NCBI RefSeq assembly: GCF_001644195.2
Contig: NZ_LWBL02000049.1
Coordinates: 26,522 to 90,521 of the forward strand
From: Bacillus marinisedimentorum
GTDB taxonomy: Bacteria; Bacillota; Bacilli; Bacillales; Bacillaceae_O
Length of the DNA: 64,000 nucleotides
Direction of reading: 5' to 3'
In this document: positions 51,879 to 61,015 of the stretch, in pieces
Position numbering within the stretch: position 1 is the stretch's first letter
Layout: each line of letters opens with the position of its first letter
Notes under the pieces: generated by a model
Database searches by the model: none
What the model was told of the DNA's origin: nothing
The model's input: the letters and a program-made list of their open reading frames with translations, nothing else
Program-made: the position numbers and the translations under genes

Positions 51879-52820
51879 TTAAACCGAGCCTTCCAGCAAA
51901 TCAACACGCTGGCTCTCCAGGTCCTTAAGATCTTTTTCAACATTTTGCTTAAGGGTTCCGAGGTCGCCAAGCAGTCTTCCCACCTTGTCTTTCTGCTCTT
52001 CGATTTCATCAAGGGCTTTATTAATCTTCCCCTGGACAAGGAGGTCGCTGAAAAAGTCATCAAAGAAATAGTCTGCGAAGGTAAGAAGTCCGGAAATATC
52101 AATCGAGAGATGCAGTTCCTGATTGATATCGATCAATTCTTTTTGGAAGATCCGCATGTCTTTCTGGGCTGCATGGATGGTGTCTCTGGCATCATTGATA
52201 TGGTTGTGTTTTACTGCAGTTGACAGTAATCCGCCGCCAAGCAAGTCGAATGTACCCCAATTTTTCGCTTTATAGAGGGATTCTTCTGCAAATCCGAGCG
52301 AGGACATGACGTTTTCGCCTGCTGTCACCGCTTCTGAAATTTCTGTTTGCAGTGCCTTAAACTCGGCGGCCTGGTCATTGATGCTGTGCAGTTCTTCGGT
52401 AAGCGGGGAATTGCTGTCGGTGATCGCTTCCTCGATTTCTTCCAGCACCGTTTGAACGTCCAGCTCAGCCTGTTTAACCGATTCCAGTATACTTGCAAGC
52501 TGCTCGATTTCCTCTTCAATCTCTTTTACCGCGAGTGTTGCCTCATCGTACTTCACCCGTGCAGCAATCGCTTCCTGCTGCTCTTTTTCAAGGCGTTCCT
52601 GCTTCGATCCCGAAATCGCAGCCACAAGATTTTGCAGGCTCATACCGGTAAGCTTATTGACATCTTCCTCTTCTTTCTCGAGCTGTTTTCGCTGTCGGGC
52701 AGCATCGCCTTTTTTGATTTCCAACTCCTGCCGGTAGCTTTGCAGCTGTGCTTCCCATTTTTGTTTATGCCGTTTTTTGTCTTTGGCAGCTTCAAGCTGC
52801 TTGTTTAATTGTTCTATCAA
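51879..52820 (-). CDS. Coiled-coil protein, 313 residues
   Basis: TTG start after AGGAGGGCTAAAC. Residues 1-125 are a long charged coiled coil (LNKQLEAAKDKKRHKQKWEAQLQSYRQELEIKKG; RQRKQLEKEEEDVNKL). A central segment around residues 175-215 is less charged and Gly-rich (AKNWGTFDLLGGGLLSTAVKHNHINDARDTIHAAQKDM). A second coil ends the protein (IEEQKDKVGRLLGDLGTLKQNVEKDLKDLESQR). There is no signal peptide or membrane helix. Similar coiled-coil proteins of unknown function occur in Bacillaceae. A structural or scaffold role is a guess. Confidence 0.7.
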   Translation of the reverse strand: MIEQLNKQLEAAKDKKRHKQKWEAQLQSYRQELEIKKGDAARQRKQLEKEEEDVNKLTGMSLQNLVAAISGSKQERLEKEQQEAIAARVKYDEATLAVKEIEEEIEQLASILESVKQAELDVQTVLEEIEEAITDSNSPLTEELHSINDQAAEFKALQTEISEAVTAGENVMSSLGFAEESLYKAKNWGTFDLLGGGLLSTAVKHNHINDARDTIHAAQKDMRIFQKELIDINQELHLSIDISGLLTFADYFFDDFFSDLLVQGKINKALDEIEEQKDKVGRLLGDLGTLKQNVEKDLKDLESQRVDLLEGSV

Positions 52821-53104
52821 GTTTAGCCCTCCTGTCTTTTTTCAGTTGATTGCGTGACTGCGGTAAGTTCTATGGCTTATGTAAAACGTTCGGCTAATCT
52901 GTGTGTCAAAAAATATAAGCAGCGGAATTATGGAAACGGACGACAGCCAAGATGACCCCACATTATTCCAATGCTATACGGAACCAAAGTCCAGAGACCC
53001 GAAAACCGGACTTTACCAGACTAATTCGCAAACCACACCCGCCGCCAAAAAGCCGCTTTCCTTTTCCATACGAATCAGCCCCCAAAATGTTCCAGCATTC
53101 CAGC
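52821..53104. other. Intergenic region without recognisable features
   Basis: Between two minus-strand genes. It should hold the promoter of the coiled-coil protein gene (reading left). No repeats or RNA found. Confidence 0.4.
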
Positions 53105-53143
53105 AAAAAAAAAAGCACGCCTCCTTCATCGGAAAGCGTGCCT
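53105..53143 (-). terminator. Terminator of the YwpF-like gene
   Basis: On the minus strand GGCACGC and GCGTGC-type arms around a 15-nt loop precede ten T residues (A run at 53105-53114). Confidence 0.85.
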
Positions 53144-53147
53144 TATC

Positions 53148-53609
53148 TTATTTTTCCTGCAAATAATTGGCGAGTTTCTCGCGGTATTCTTTTCCGCGAT
53201 CTTTTTTGATCTTTTTAAATTTCTCGAGAAGATCGTCTCCTGTATATCCTTCTTCGATCAGGTCGCCAAGAAGGATATCTGATACGTCTTTTTTATCCTG
53301 GATCATAACTGCATCAAGGAGGACGCTTATATGCTCTTCAAGCTTAGTGATTGACCTGAGCCTGGCCACAAATGCAGCAGGAGGGTTATCCCTTTTGGTG
53401 ATGGTGACCTCCACTTTCAAGTCGCCGGCCTCAAGCTCATTTATCACATGGGCAACATCTTCTTCCAGGGCAAGGGCTTCGATGAGCCATCTGTGATTGG
53501 CCTCTTCTCTATTAATAATCAAACCGTCAACCAGGGGGATTTCATGAAGTTTTGATTGGGTCCCTTCTTCAGAAAGGATAAAAAAGGATTTCAGTTTGAA
53601 TGTTTTCAT
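53148..53609 (-). CDS. YwpF-like family protein
   Basis: A 153-residue soluble protein starting KTFKLKSFFILSEEGTQSKLHEIPLVDGLIINREEANHRWLIEALAL, the signature of the YwpF-like family of Bacillaceae, followed by a region predicted as beta then helix (VEVTITKRDNPPAAFVARL) and a basic helical tail (LEKFKKIKKDRGKEYREKL). The function of YwpF is not established. ATG follows AAAGGAGAAAATTGGA. Monocistronic. Confidence 0.85.
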   Translation of the reverse strand: MKTFKLKSFFILSEEGTQSKLHEIPLVDGLIINREEANHRWLIEALALEEDVAHVINELEAGDLKVEVTITKRDNPPAAFVARLRSITKLEEHISVLLDAVMIQDKKDVSDILLGDLIEEGYTGDDLLEKFKKIKKDRGKEYREKLANYLQEK

Positions 53610-54206
53610 TCCAATTTTCTCCTTTTTAAATGAGATTCCGTATTTCTATTCTTCCATAAGTATATAGCGGATAAACATAAACATCTAGTACTTTTCTGAT
53701 TTGGGAGAAAGCATTGTCCCCCAGCCGGGTTGGCGGGCAGGCGAAAACAGTCGTCCAGTGCGGGCAGGGGCTGCAACGGCCGAAGTCAGGCTAGCTGAAA
53801 AGCGGGATTTTCGATTGGATGTCAATTAGCTTTTACATTCGGCCGCCAAACGGGTGTCGGGAACAGCAAAAATATGTAACTTTCAAGAAAAAGTCCATTT
53901 CATATGATTAAGCAGAGCTTTTAGGTAACAAAGAGTCCTCTTCCTTTAATAATGGGCCCAGGAATGCTTGTTCTTATCCAAGCCAGCTGGGTTGCTATAA
54001 TAAGACAATATAAATAAAACCGTTTGGCTGTTAAAACTCTTGCGTTTTTGTTTGCTATTCAAACGAATAGTTATGGTGTTAAGCAAACTGTGTTTTAGTA
54101 TATTATTCACCTGTTATATACATTTTCTACTCAGTATTGGAACAACTTACATATAGGGGATAAGGCTTTTTTATCACATATAGAAAATATATAATAAGAG
54201 AAAGAC
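53610..54206. other. Long intergenic region before the histidine kinase gene
   Basis: About 600 bases. The left third is GC-rich with no dyad of note; the right part is AT-rich. Possible promoter elements occur near 54110-54200 but none is convincing. No open frame of quality, no repeat of the families seen elsewhere. Confidence 0.4.
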
Positions 54207-54308
54207 ATGTCACGATTTGGACAGGCGCGGCAAATGCACGAGGTCGGGGAAAACCCGGGCAGTGTTGCCGGTATTGCCATGGTGCAGCTGTCTGTTAGGA
54301 TGGCTTGA
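54207..54308 (+). CDS. Possible 33-residue leader protein upstream of the kinase
   Basis: ATG behind AGAGAAAGAC encodes SRFGQARQMHEVGENPGSVA then GIAMVQLSVRMA, ending 12 bases before the kinase start and overlapping its ribosome-binding region. The DNA is markedly more GC-rich than the AT-rich sequence just upstream. The ribosome-binding site is poor and no family is recognised, so this may be a gene remnant or chance. Confidence 0.3.
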   Translation: MSRFGQARQMHEVGENPGSVAGIAMVQLSVRMA

Positions 54309-54320
54309 AGGAGAGGTTCT

Positions 54321-55763
54321 ATGAAAGATCATTCATTATTTGCGGAAACATTTTACCAGTCCGGCGTTGGACAGGCGCTTTTATATATGGACGGAAGCAT
54401 TGCTGATGTGAATAATGCATTTTGCGAGTTTACAGGTTATTCGAAAGAAGAAATTAAGGAATTGGGTGTTTTCGGGATCACATATCCGGATGACTATGAT
54501 TCGGATGAGGAGCGGTTTGCGATGCTCCGCCGGCAGGAAATCAACCATTACCAGATGGAAAAGAGGTATCGCAGAAAGGGCGGCGGCTTCAGGTGGGGGC
54601 TGCTGAATGCTTCCATCATTCAAGATGGGACAGACGGGGAGCCTTTTATTTATTCACAGGTGCAGGACATCACCGAGCGGAAAAAGATGCTGCAGGATCT
54701 TGAAGAAAGTGAAGAACGATACCGCAGTCTTGTTGAGCATGCACCGGACGGCATTTTTGTCCATGATGAGCGGTTTCTTTACGTGAATCCGGCGTTTGCC
54801 CGGATGCTTGGTGCCGGTTCTCCCCATGAGATTGAGGGGCTGCAAACGTCTTCCTTTTTCACAAAACCGGAACGCGTACCAGTGCGCAGACAGCCGGAAG
54901 AATTTCCGAACAGCAGCCTTGAACCGAAACGATTCGAAACAGAGCTTGCAGCGGTTGACGGTACTTCAATTGAAGTTGAAGTGACAGCATTCAACACACA
55001 CTTCAACGGGCGGCCGGCTGTGCAAGCCATTGTTCGTGATGTGACGGAACGAAATAAAATGAATCAGTGGCTGCAGCGTTCTGAAAAACTGTCAATGGTG
55101 GGGCAGCTCGCCGCCGCAGTAGCCCATGAAATCCGAAATCCGCTGACATCGGTGAAAGGGTTCATGCAGTTATTCAAAGAGACAAAGACATACAGTGACA
55201 CGTATACAGATATCGTTTTCGAGGAATTGGACCGGGTCGAAACAATCATCAATGAGTTTCTCACACTGGCAAAACCGAAGGTAGATATCCACTTTGAACA
55301 GACAAGTCTTGCGAGGCTCATCAAACAGGTGGTCACATTGCTGGAAACACAGGCCCAACTGGATAACCATCAGATCATGTGCGACATTGACCCGGATATG
55401 GAGGAAATTGAGTGTGAATCAGGGTTATTGAAGCAGGTGCTCATAAATGTTATAAAAAATGGACTCGAGTCACTTGATGCAAAAGGGACAGTTAGGGTGA
55501 CAGCGGTTCAGGCAGATGAAAAAACAGTGAAAATAGAAGTAACTGATAATGGCTCCGGTATTCCAGCCGATAGGCTCAAACACATCGGTGAACCGTTTTA
55601 TTCAACAAAAGAAAAAGGGACAGGACTCGGCCTGATGACCAGTTATAAAAACATTGAGATTCATAAAGGATCACTTGGAATCGAGAGTGAAGTCGGGGAA
55701 GGGACGAAGGTTACGATTGTACTGCCGGTCGACCAGAAGCAAGATGAAGAATTCAAGGAGTAA
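54321..55763 (+). CDS. Soluble PAS-PAS sensor histidine kinase (KinE/sporulation-kinase type)
   Basis: A 480-residue kinase without membrane helices. Two PAS domains span about 8-120 (FYQSGVGQALLYMDGSIADVNNAFCEFTGYSKEEIKEL, ending VQDITERKKM) and 125-250 (LVEHAPDGIFVHDERFLYVNPAF, ending VRDVTERNKM). HisKA follows (KLSMVGQLAAAVAHEIRNPLTSVKGFMQLF, phospho-His in AHEIRNP), then the ATPase domain with N box NVIKNGLESL, G1 VTDNGSGIP, F box GEPFYSTKEKGTGLGL. The H-box family and PAS layout are those of the KinA-KinE sporulation kinases and relatives. No response regulator is adjacent, so it is an orphan, perhaps feeding a Spo0F/Spo0A-type relay. ATG follows GAAGGAGAGGTTCT. Confidence 0.93.
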   Translation: MKDHSLFAETFYQSGVGQALLYMDGSIADVNNAFCEFTGYSKEEIKELGVFGITYPDDYDSDEERFAMLRRQEINHYQMEKRYRRKGGGFRWGLLNASIIQDGTDGEPFIYSQVQDITERKKMLQDLEESEERYRSLVEHAPDGIFVHDERFLYVNPAFARMLGAGSPHEIEGLQTSSFFTKPERVPVRRQPEEFPNSSLEPKRFETELAAVDGTSIEVEVTAFNTHFNGRPAVQAIVRDVTERNKMNQWLQRSEKLSMVGQLAAAVAHEIRNPLTSVKGFMQLFKETKTYSDTYTDIVFEELDRVETIINEFLTLAKPKVDIHFEQTSLARLIKQVVTLLETQAQLDNHQIMCDIDPDMEEIECESGLLKQVLINVIKNGLESLDAKGTVRVTAVQADEKTVKIEVTDNGSGIPADRLKHIGEPFYSTKEKGTGLGLMTSYKNIEIHKGSLGIESEVGEGTKVTIVLPVDQKQDEEFKE

Positions 55764-55937
55764 GCCGGTTTCAAAGTGAGGGGTGCTGCAAAATCCTGGA
55801 AATCCTGCTTAACAGTATAGGCAAACCCGGCTGATATGCTGCATATAAAGAAAACCCGCCGATTGGCGAGCCTTCCGGCGTCAGCTATATTGAGAAAATT
55901 TGGCGCTGCCTCGAAATATTTCCCTGCTGGTGGAAAT

Positions 55938-55967
55938 AAAGGACCTTCCACTCGGAAGGTCCTTTAT
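55938..55967. terminator. Bidirectional terminator
   Basis: AAAGGACCTTCC and GGAAGGTCCTTT, perfect 12-bp stem with a 4-nt loop, between convergent kinase and acetate transporter genes. Confidence 0.92.
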
Positions 55968-56034
55968 TGTTCATCTAGAGCAGACTGTGTAACATATCAG
56001 ATAAACTGCAGGTGCGGGGCACCATACCGGCCAA

Positions 56035-56715
56035 TCAAGAACCTGCAGAGTGGGACGATTTGGAAGGCCCGATTGTTCGTGTGCGGGCAGCGGGCGTTTT
56101 GATAAAAATTCCAAACGGTTTGCCCACTGGTATTATCACTTTGCCAAAGTGGGTGTTCAGGACACTAGCAGCAGAACCGTAGAAGCTGAATAAGGCGATC
56201 AGCAGTTCTGATACAGCTGCCAGTTGGTGCATCGCCTCAGGTGCAATGCCTAAAGTGGAGAAAGCAAGACCGATAAATAGGAAATCAATTAAGACGAAAA
56301 TGATAAATAAGACTTTGTGTGTTTCCATAGCGCCAACTGTCATAAATAAGCTGAAGATCAAGTAGCCGATAAACGCAATTCCCAATTGTCTGGAATCAAC
56401 GGCAGCAGCTGCCGCCTCGCCGAATACACCATACTCGATCAGCCATGATGTGCCGATACCGAGCCAGAAAAGGCCGAATGCCCCAAACGCTGTTGTGCCG
56501 AAAGTGTTATTATGCTTCGCATCATGAAAGCTTGCGAATAGCTGAGCAAGTCCTCCCAGGAAAATGGCCCACGGTAAAACGAATGAAACCCCGTCTGTCC
56601 ATCCGAGTTTTGCGGAGGATGCTACAAGGGTAACCATAGCCAGCCCGAAAAGACCGAGTGCAGAAGGGTCTGCTGTTGTGATTTGAATCCGCTGAGTGGT
56701 TTGTGATTGATTCAT
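56035..56715 (-). CDS. Acetate uptake transporter (GPR1/FUN34/YaaH, SatP family)
   Basis: A 226-residue membrane protein with six helices. The N-terminal TADPSALGLFGLAMVTLV corresponds to the NPxPLGL motif of the family (here DPSALGL). Further segments are FVLPWAIFLGGLAQLFASFHDAKHNNTFGTTAFGAFGLFWLGIG and FIGYLIFSLFMTVGAMETHKVLFIIFVLIDFLFIGLAF. SatP/Ato proteins move acetate and succinate, probably with protons. ATG follows GAAGGAGTTAACATC. The ~35-residue basic tail (PVGKPFGIFIKTPAARTRTIGPSKSSHSAGS) is longer than usual. Confidence 0.92.
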   Translation of the reverse strand: MNQSQTTQRIQITTADPSALGLFGLAMVTLVASSAKLGWTDGVSFVLPWAIFLGGLAQLFASFHDAKHNNTFGTTAFGAFGLFWLGIGTSWLIEYGVFGEAAAAAVDSRQLGIAFIGYLIFSLFMTVGAMETHKVLFIIFVLIDFLFIGLAFSTLGIAPEAMHQLAAVSELLIALFSFYGSAASVLNTHFGKVIIPVGKPFGIFIKTPAARTRTIGPSKSSHSAGS

Positions 56716-57221
56716 GATGTTAACTCCTTCTCAATGTTATTGATAGAATCTGATAAAAAAGCAGCCAGCGAGTCTCTTGTTTCCTGTTCTCTGCACAAAA
56801 ACAAAGATTCCTTGTCCGCGCAAAAATGTGTCAGACTGGTGAAATTATCATTCTGTCTCCTTTTTTGCTGAGCGGAACCTAATAAAACCGCCAGTGAAAA
56901 AAGTGAAAGATGGACTGGTGCATAACGGGGGAAAGACCACCTGGACCGCCCCCCGCTTGGTTTATGGGATGGAATGGTGTTCATTCCGAAGATTTCCGCC
57001 TGAGAAAAGGCCTCTTTTTTATCCGGTTTCATTTTACACGGGTATGAATACGTTCACAACAGAAAATGTTATCCAAATATAATTTTAGAATAAAGGGAAT
57101 TCTTTAATGAATTTAGACTATTCACTCGAGAGTCATAAAATAAGCCAATATGTCTTTTGGAAGAATAATGAGTGAACAACTTACTTTATGGTAAAAATAC
57201 AATAATTAAATGAACCATTAA
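56716..57221. other. Intergenic region with no recognised feature
   Basis: Upstream region of the acetate transporter gene (reading left). It must hold that promoter. Open frames here are short, lack ribosome-binding sites and have non-coding composition. Confidence 0.4.
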
Positions 57222-57353
57222 CCTGGTTCCGATGGGTTTTTCCGAGTCTGTGGGAATAGGGAGGACAGCCCTTCTAATCATGTCTTAGTCTGCCTCAAGC
57301 CAGAAGACCTTGAGAATGAAATGGGAGATATTGATGAAGAAAGTATGAATTAG
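57222..57353 (+). pseudogene. 3' remnant of an unknown gene
   Basis: An open frame without a start reads SDGFFRVCGNREDSPSNHV, then LVCLKPEDLENEMGDIDEES and ends MN-stop. Residue pattern and acidic tail look like a genuine protein end. No upstream portion survives in frame. It overlaps the presumed original start of the following acetyltransferase. Confidence 0.4.
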
Positions 57354-57378
57354 GGATTATCCTGCAATAAAACAATTA

Positions 57379-58104
57379 TTGGACAGGGAAACATTTAATC
57401 ACACATTTTCTTATTCTATTCTCGAAGGAATCGTAAACGGTTCCGTTTATACAGACAATGCCAATGACCCGGGATGTGCCGTCTTTCAACTTTCAAATGG
57501 GATTCACCATCTGATAGGCGACCCCGGCTTAGCCCATATGGTGCAGCCCTTGATGGAACAGCAGCTCACCGGAAAATCGCCTTTCGTTCTGTTTGCTGAT
57601 GAAAAATGGGAAACCGCAATCGATGGCTGGGGTCAGCATAAGAAAAAGATTATACGGACAGGTTTTATGTTCGATCAGGGTGTATTTGATCAATTGGCGC
57701 TTCCGCAAATCCCTCCTGGATATACATTAGGGCCGATTGGGGAAAACCAGATAAAAGAGAGCACCCAGTATCCGGAGAAATTTTTTGATTTATATTGGGA
57801 GGGCACAGAGAATTTTCTGGAAAAAGGAATTGGGCTGTATTTGGCCGACAGCAAAGGCAAAGTGGTCTGTGAGGCGGTTTCGGCCTATTGTACAAATGAT
57901 TACGGGGATCCGGATATTTTCACGGATATAGATTCCCGTGGAAATGGATATGGAAAGATGGTCGTCCATGCATTTATCAGGGAATGCTTAAAACGGGGCC
58001 GGCACCCTAAATGGGAATGTGATGAAGAAAATGCGGGTTCGCAGAAACTGGCAGAGAGTCTCGGGTTTTATAAAATTGGCAAGCATCCATTATATGTATG
58101 CTAA
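57379..58104 (+). CDS. GNAT family acetyltransferase (GNAT_acetyltran type), possibly with a damaged start
   Basis: A 241-residue protein from the TTG at 57379, which has no ribosome-binding site. The coding frame extends upstream to 57349 (IRDYPAIKQLL), and an ATG at 57345 would be in frame if one A in ATGAATTAGG were absent, giving MIRDYPAIKQLLDRETF, the usual N-terminus. So a one-base insertion probably hit the start. The body matches the FR47-like/GNAT_acetyltran family: FSYSILEGIVNGSVYTDN, GVCE-type strand (GKVVCEAVSAYC), IFTDIDSRGNGYGKMVVHAFI (acetyl-CoA loop) and WECDEENAGSQKLAESLGF. Whether it is still expressed is uncertain. Confidence 0.75.
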   Translation: MDRETFNHTFSYSILEGIVNGSVYTDNANDPGCAVFQLSNGIHHLIGDPGLAHMVQPLMEQQLTGKSPFVLFADEKWETAIDGWGQHKKKIIRTGFMFDQGVFDQLALPQIPPGYTLGPIGENQIKESTQYPEKFFDLYWEGTENFLEKGIGLYLADSKGKVVCEAVSAYCTNDYGDPDIFTDIDSRGNGYGKMVVHAFIRECLKRGRHPKWECDEENAGSQKLAESLGFYKIGKHPLYVC

Positions 58105-58153
58105 AATAGAATAACAGGAAACTGAACAGGCATTCATTCAAGGAGGAACAGCT

Positions 58154-58957
58154 GTGAAGATTATCGATCGGGACGGGCTCACCATGGTCCAATCACGGGT
58201 ATCCAGTTTCAATGTGGGGATGACCGTATACTACTTTTTTATAGACGGACTGCTGATTGACACCGGTCCCTCTCGTCTAAGAGGGGATTTCATCCAATTT
58301 TTCAACAGCCGTAAAGTCGAACAGGCAGTTTTTACCCACCACCATGAGGATCACACCGGCATGGCGGCCTGGCTGGAACAAAACACGGCTATTCCGCTTT
58401 ACTTGCACAAGACCGGCCATCCGCAGGCGGAAATGGATGCCAGGCTCCCGCTGTACAGAAGGCTGTTCTGGGGAAAGAGGAAAGCCTTTCGTCCGCAGAA
58501 TGTGCCGGGAGTGATTGAAACGGAACGGCATCGTTTTGATGTCATCCATACGCCCGGACATGCCCATGACCACGTGGCTCTTTTGGACAAGGAAAATGGA
58601 AGGCTATTCAGCGGAGACCTTTATTTGAGCGGCCATCCGAAGTCGATGTTTGCCTTTGAATCTGTCCCCGAGATGGTAAAGTCCATTGAAACCCTACTCC
58701 GATATGATTTCGATTATCTCATTTGTTCACACTCCGGATTCATAGAAGATGGAAAAGAAGCGCTCCGCGAGAAGTTGAATTACCTGACAGCTATACAGGA
58801 AGAAGTGAAAGGATTATATGAACAGGGGGTTCCGCCCCGCCAGATCAAAAAGCAGCTTTTTCCGAAAATCTCACCCCTCAATATCGTTTCTTTCTTTGAG
58901 AACTCACCATACCATATCGTCCGTTCGATTACGGAAGGACTGAAAAAAGGCTATTGA
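58154..58957 (+). CDS. MBL fold metallo-hydrolase
   Basis: A 267-residue metallo-beta-lactamase-fold protein starting with GTG after GGAGGAACAGCT. The metal-binding motif is FTHHHEDHTGMAAWL (HxHxDH variant HHHEDH); further ligands are in VIHTPGHAHDHVALLD (His) and RLFSGDLYLSG (Asp), and SHSG near residue 195. The C-terminal helical part (LNYLTAIQEEVKGLYEQGVPPRQIKKQLFPKISPLN) resembles the hydroxyacylglutathione-hydrolase-like branch that includes LACTB2-type proteins. Substrate unknown. It follows the GNAT gene by 49 bases and may be cotranscribed. Confidence 0.9.
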   Translation: MKIIDRDGLTMVQSRVSSFNVGMTVYYFFIDGLLIDTGPSRLRGDFIQFFNSRKVEQAVFTHHHEDHTGMAAWLEQNTAIPLYLHKTGHPQAEMDARLPLYRRLFWGKRKAFRPQNVPGVIETERHRFDVIHTPGHAHDHVALLDKENGRLFSGDLYLSGHPKSMFAFESVPEMVKSIETLLRYDFDYLICSHSGFIEDGKEALREKLNYLTAIQEEVKGLYEQGVPPRQIKKQLFPKISPLNIVSFFENSPYHIVRSITEGLKKGY

Positions 58958-59003
58958 AGGCAGCATCAGCAGAACAGTTGCATTTTCTGCTATGCTGCTT
59001 TTT
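58958..59003 (+). terminator. Rho-independent terminator of the MBL hydrolase gene
   Basis: GCAGCAT-AGCAGAA and TTCTGCT-TGCTGC with one bulge, followed by TTTTTA. Confidence 0.85.
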
Positions 59004-59128
59004 ACATATAAGGCCCTATTGTATTGATACTTGCCGGGATTGATTTTCAGTGAAGTTTTTCAAAAAAAGGATTCCCACCGTGCCATGCCTAATATTGTAA
59101 GTGAAATGAATTTCAAGGAGGAAATGAT

Positions 59129-60442
59129 ATGCGCCTGCAATCAACGATGAAAGACCGCAGCCGGCTGGCGATCACGATTTACAACGATAATTTCGGAGTA
59201 GTCAAAGAGACGAGGAATGTGAACGTAACAAATGAAATCACGGAAGTCCTTTATCTCGATGTAGCCGAAAAAATTGAGACAGATTCGATACTGGTTGATG
59301 GATTGAAACTGCTGGAAATGAATTATGACTATGATCTTGTCAGCAAAGAAAAATTGCTGGAAAAATATCTTGATCAGCATGTCTATGTAATGGAGAAAGA
59401 GACAAAAGCTAAGAAGGAATACCGGCTTCTCAGTGTCAGCAGCGGGCTGGTGCTGGAAAACGTTCAAACAAAGGAAATCGTTGTTGATCCGGAAGGTGAA
59501 TTGATATTGCCCGGGCTTCCGGGGGAATTGATCGTCCGGCCGTCGCTCATCTGGAAGGTCGTCCCGCAAACGGCTGCGGAAATCAATGTCTCCTACTTGA
59601 CGAAGGGTCTTGATTGGATTGCCGACTATGTACTGGAACTCGGTGAGGAGACGTTCAAGCTGGCGGGATGGGTCACAATCGACAACCATTCGGGAACGAC
59701 ATATGAAGATGCCCAAATCAAGCTGATAGCGGGGGATGTCCGCAGGGTCGAAGAAGATGATGATCTCGACTATCCTGTGCTGTACGAATCAAATGTGAAA
59801 ATGAGTGAAGAAGGGTTCACCGAAAAAGCATTTGCCGACTATCATATGTACACACTGCAGAGAACGTCCACATTGAGGAACAATCAATCAAAGCAGGTGA
59901 ATTTTCTTCAAGCTTCCGATGTACCTTTCAAAAAATACTATGAATATACGAGACATTATGATGGAGCAAGAATTACGCTTGAGTTCCGGAACACGCCGGA
60001 GGCAAACCTTGGCATGCCCCTTCCAAAAGGAAAGATAAAGGTATATCAGAACGATCCGGATGACCATTCACTTGAATTTTCCGGAGAAGATGCAATCGGG
60101 CATACCCCGAGGAATGAGGTGGTTCAGCTTTATCTTGGCGACGCATTTGACATCAGATGCGAGGGCTGGAAAGCAGACAGCTGGAAGTCAGTTGAAGGGT
60201 ACGGGTATGAAACGTATGAATACAACATCCGAAATCAAAAAGATGAAGCTGCACTGATGAAAATCACCCATCACATCTATGACAGACACTGGAAAATGGT
60301 CGATACAAGCCATGACTACGAGAAGGAAACCGCCTCTGCAATCGTGTTCTGGGTCAAAGTGCCAGCAGCTTCTGAAGAAACGGTTACCTTCAAGTACCGC
60401 ACAGATGACAGGGTTACAGTGAAAGTGAAAAAGGATGAATAA
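59129..60442 (+). CDS. DUF4139 domain-containing protein
   Basis: A 437-residue protein. The N-terminal 160 residues are beta-rich (RLAITIYNDNFGVVKETRNVNV ... VLYLDVAEKIETDSILV). The DUF4139 domain follows from about 165 with its hallmark LTKGLDWIADYVLEL, WVTIDNHSGTTYEDAQIKLIAGDVRRV and FKKYYEYTRHYDGARITLEF, ending ETVTFKYRTDDRVTVKVKK. Unlike many members it has no signal peptide, so it seems cytoplasmic. DUF4139 function is unknown. ATG follows CAAGGAGGAAATGAT. It lies directly left of the third hairpin array. Confidence 0.9.
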   Translation: MRLQSTMKDRSRLAITIYNDNFGVVKETRNVNVTNEITEVLYLDVAEKIETDSILVDGLKLLEMNYDYDLVSKEKLLEKYLDQHVYVMEKETKAKKEYRLLSVSSGLVLENVQTKEIVVDPEGELILPGLPGELIVRPSLIWKVVPQTAAEINVSYLTKGLDWIADYVLELGEETFKLAGWVTIDNHSGTTYEDAQIKLIAGDVRRVEEDDDLDYPVLYESNVKMSEEGFTEKAFADYHMYTLQRTSTLRNNQSKQVNFLQASDVPFKKYYEYTRHYDGARITLEFRNTPEANLGMPLPKGKIKVYQNDPDDHSLEFSGEDAIGHTPRNEVVQLYLGDAFDIRCEGWKADSWKSVEGYGYETYEYNIRNQKDEAALMKITHHIYDRHWKMVDTSHDYEKETASAIVFWVKVPAASEETVTFKYRTDDRVTVKVKKDE

Positions 60443-60607
60443 GAAAAGGCCTCTGCTGAGTACTTTCCTTTTTTAATGCGGAACCAACGGGATAGGGTGC
60501 GAATTTGCAGACTTAACTGCAAAGGGATTTGGTCTTTGTTTTTTGTTAGATTACAGATTACTCCGGGATTAGATATAAGTATGGAATGGGGATATATTTT
60601 GCGGAGA

Positions 60608-61000
60608 GGCGCTGAATTGATATTCAGTGCCTGTAATTGTTTGGCGATAAATATAGGTACGGGAAAGAGTGTTTCTGTGATTTTGATGGGGCAGGAACCA
60701 GGAATAGGGGCACTGAATGTGGATTCAGTGCTTATAATTTGAACCAGAACCTAGAATAAGGGCACTGAATGAAGATTCAGTACCTATAATTCGTGCGGAA
60801 CCCGGATTACGAGCACTGAATGAAGGTTCAGACTCCTATAATTCGTCTGAAACTAGAAATACGAGCACTGAATAAAGATTCAGTGCTCCTTTAATTCGTG
60901 CGGGACCTAAAATATTAGCATTTAACACGGATTCAGCGTCTATAACTCATTAGGAACCTAAAATATTAGCACTGAACGAAAACTCAGTCCCTCTATCCCC
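60608..61000. repeat. Third tandem hairpin array (families A and B, degenerate)
   Basis: GGCACTGAA-like starts occur at about 60608, 60709, 60761, 60812, 60864, 60917 and 60968, and a family-B-like GGTACGG at 60656. Spacings are 48-53, mostly 51-52. Arms such as GCACTGAAT-GTGG-ATTCAGTGC keep the dyad, and the linker (TATAATT...GAACC..GAATA) differs from the 42-kb arrays. Copies toward the right end are more diverged (AGCATTTAA). It fills the gap between the DUF4139 gene and a minus-strand membrane protein. Confidence 0.85.
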
Positions 61001-61015
61001 GCATACTGCGACCAT

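Noticed and set aside
56712..57032. 106-codon minus-strand frame upstream of the acetate transporter
   Set aside because: Atypical composition, no ribosome-binding site, and it occupies the place where the transporter promoter must lie.
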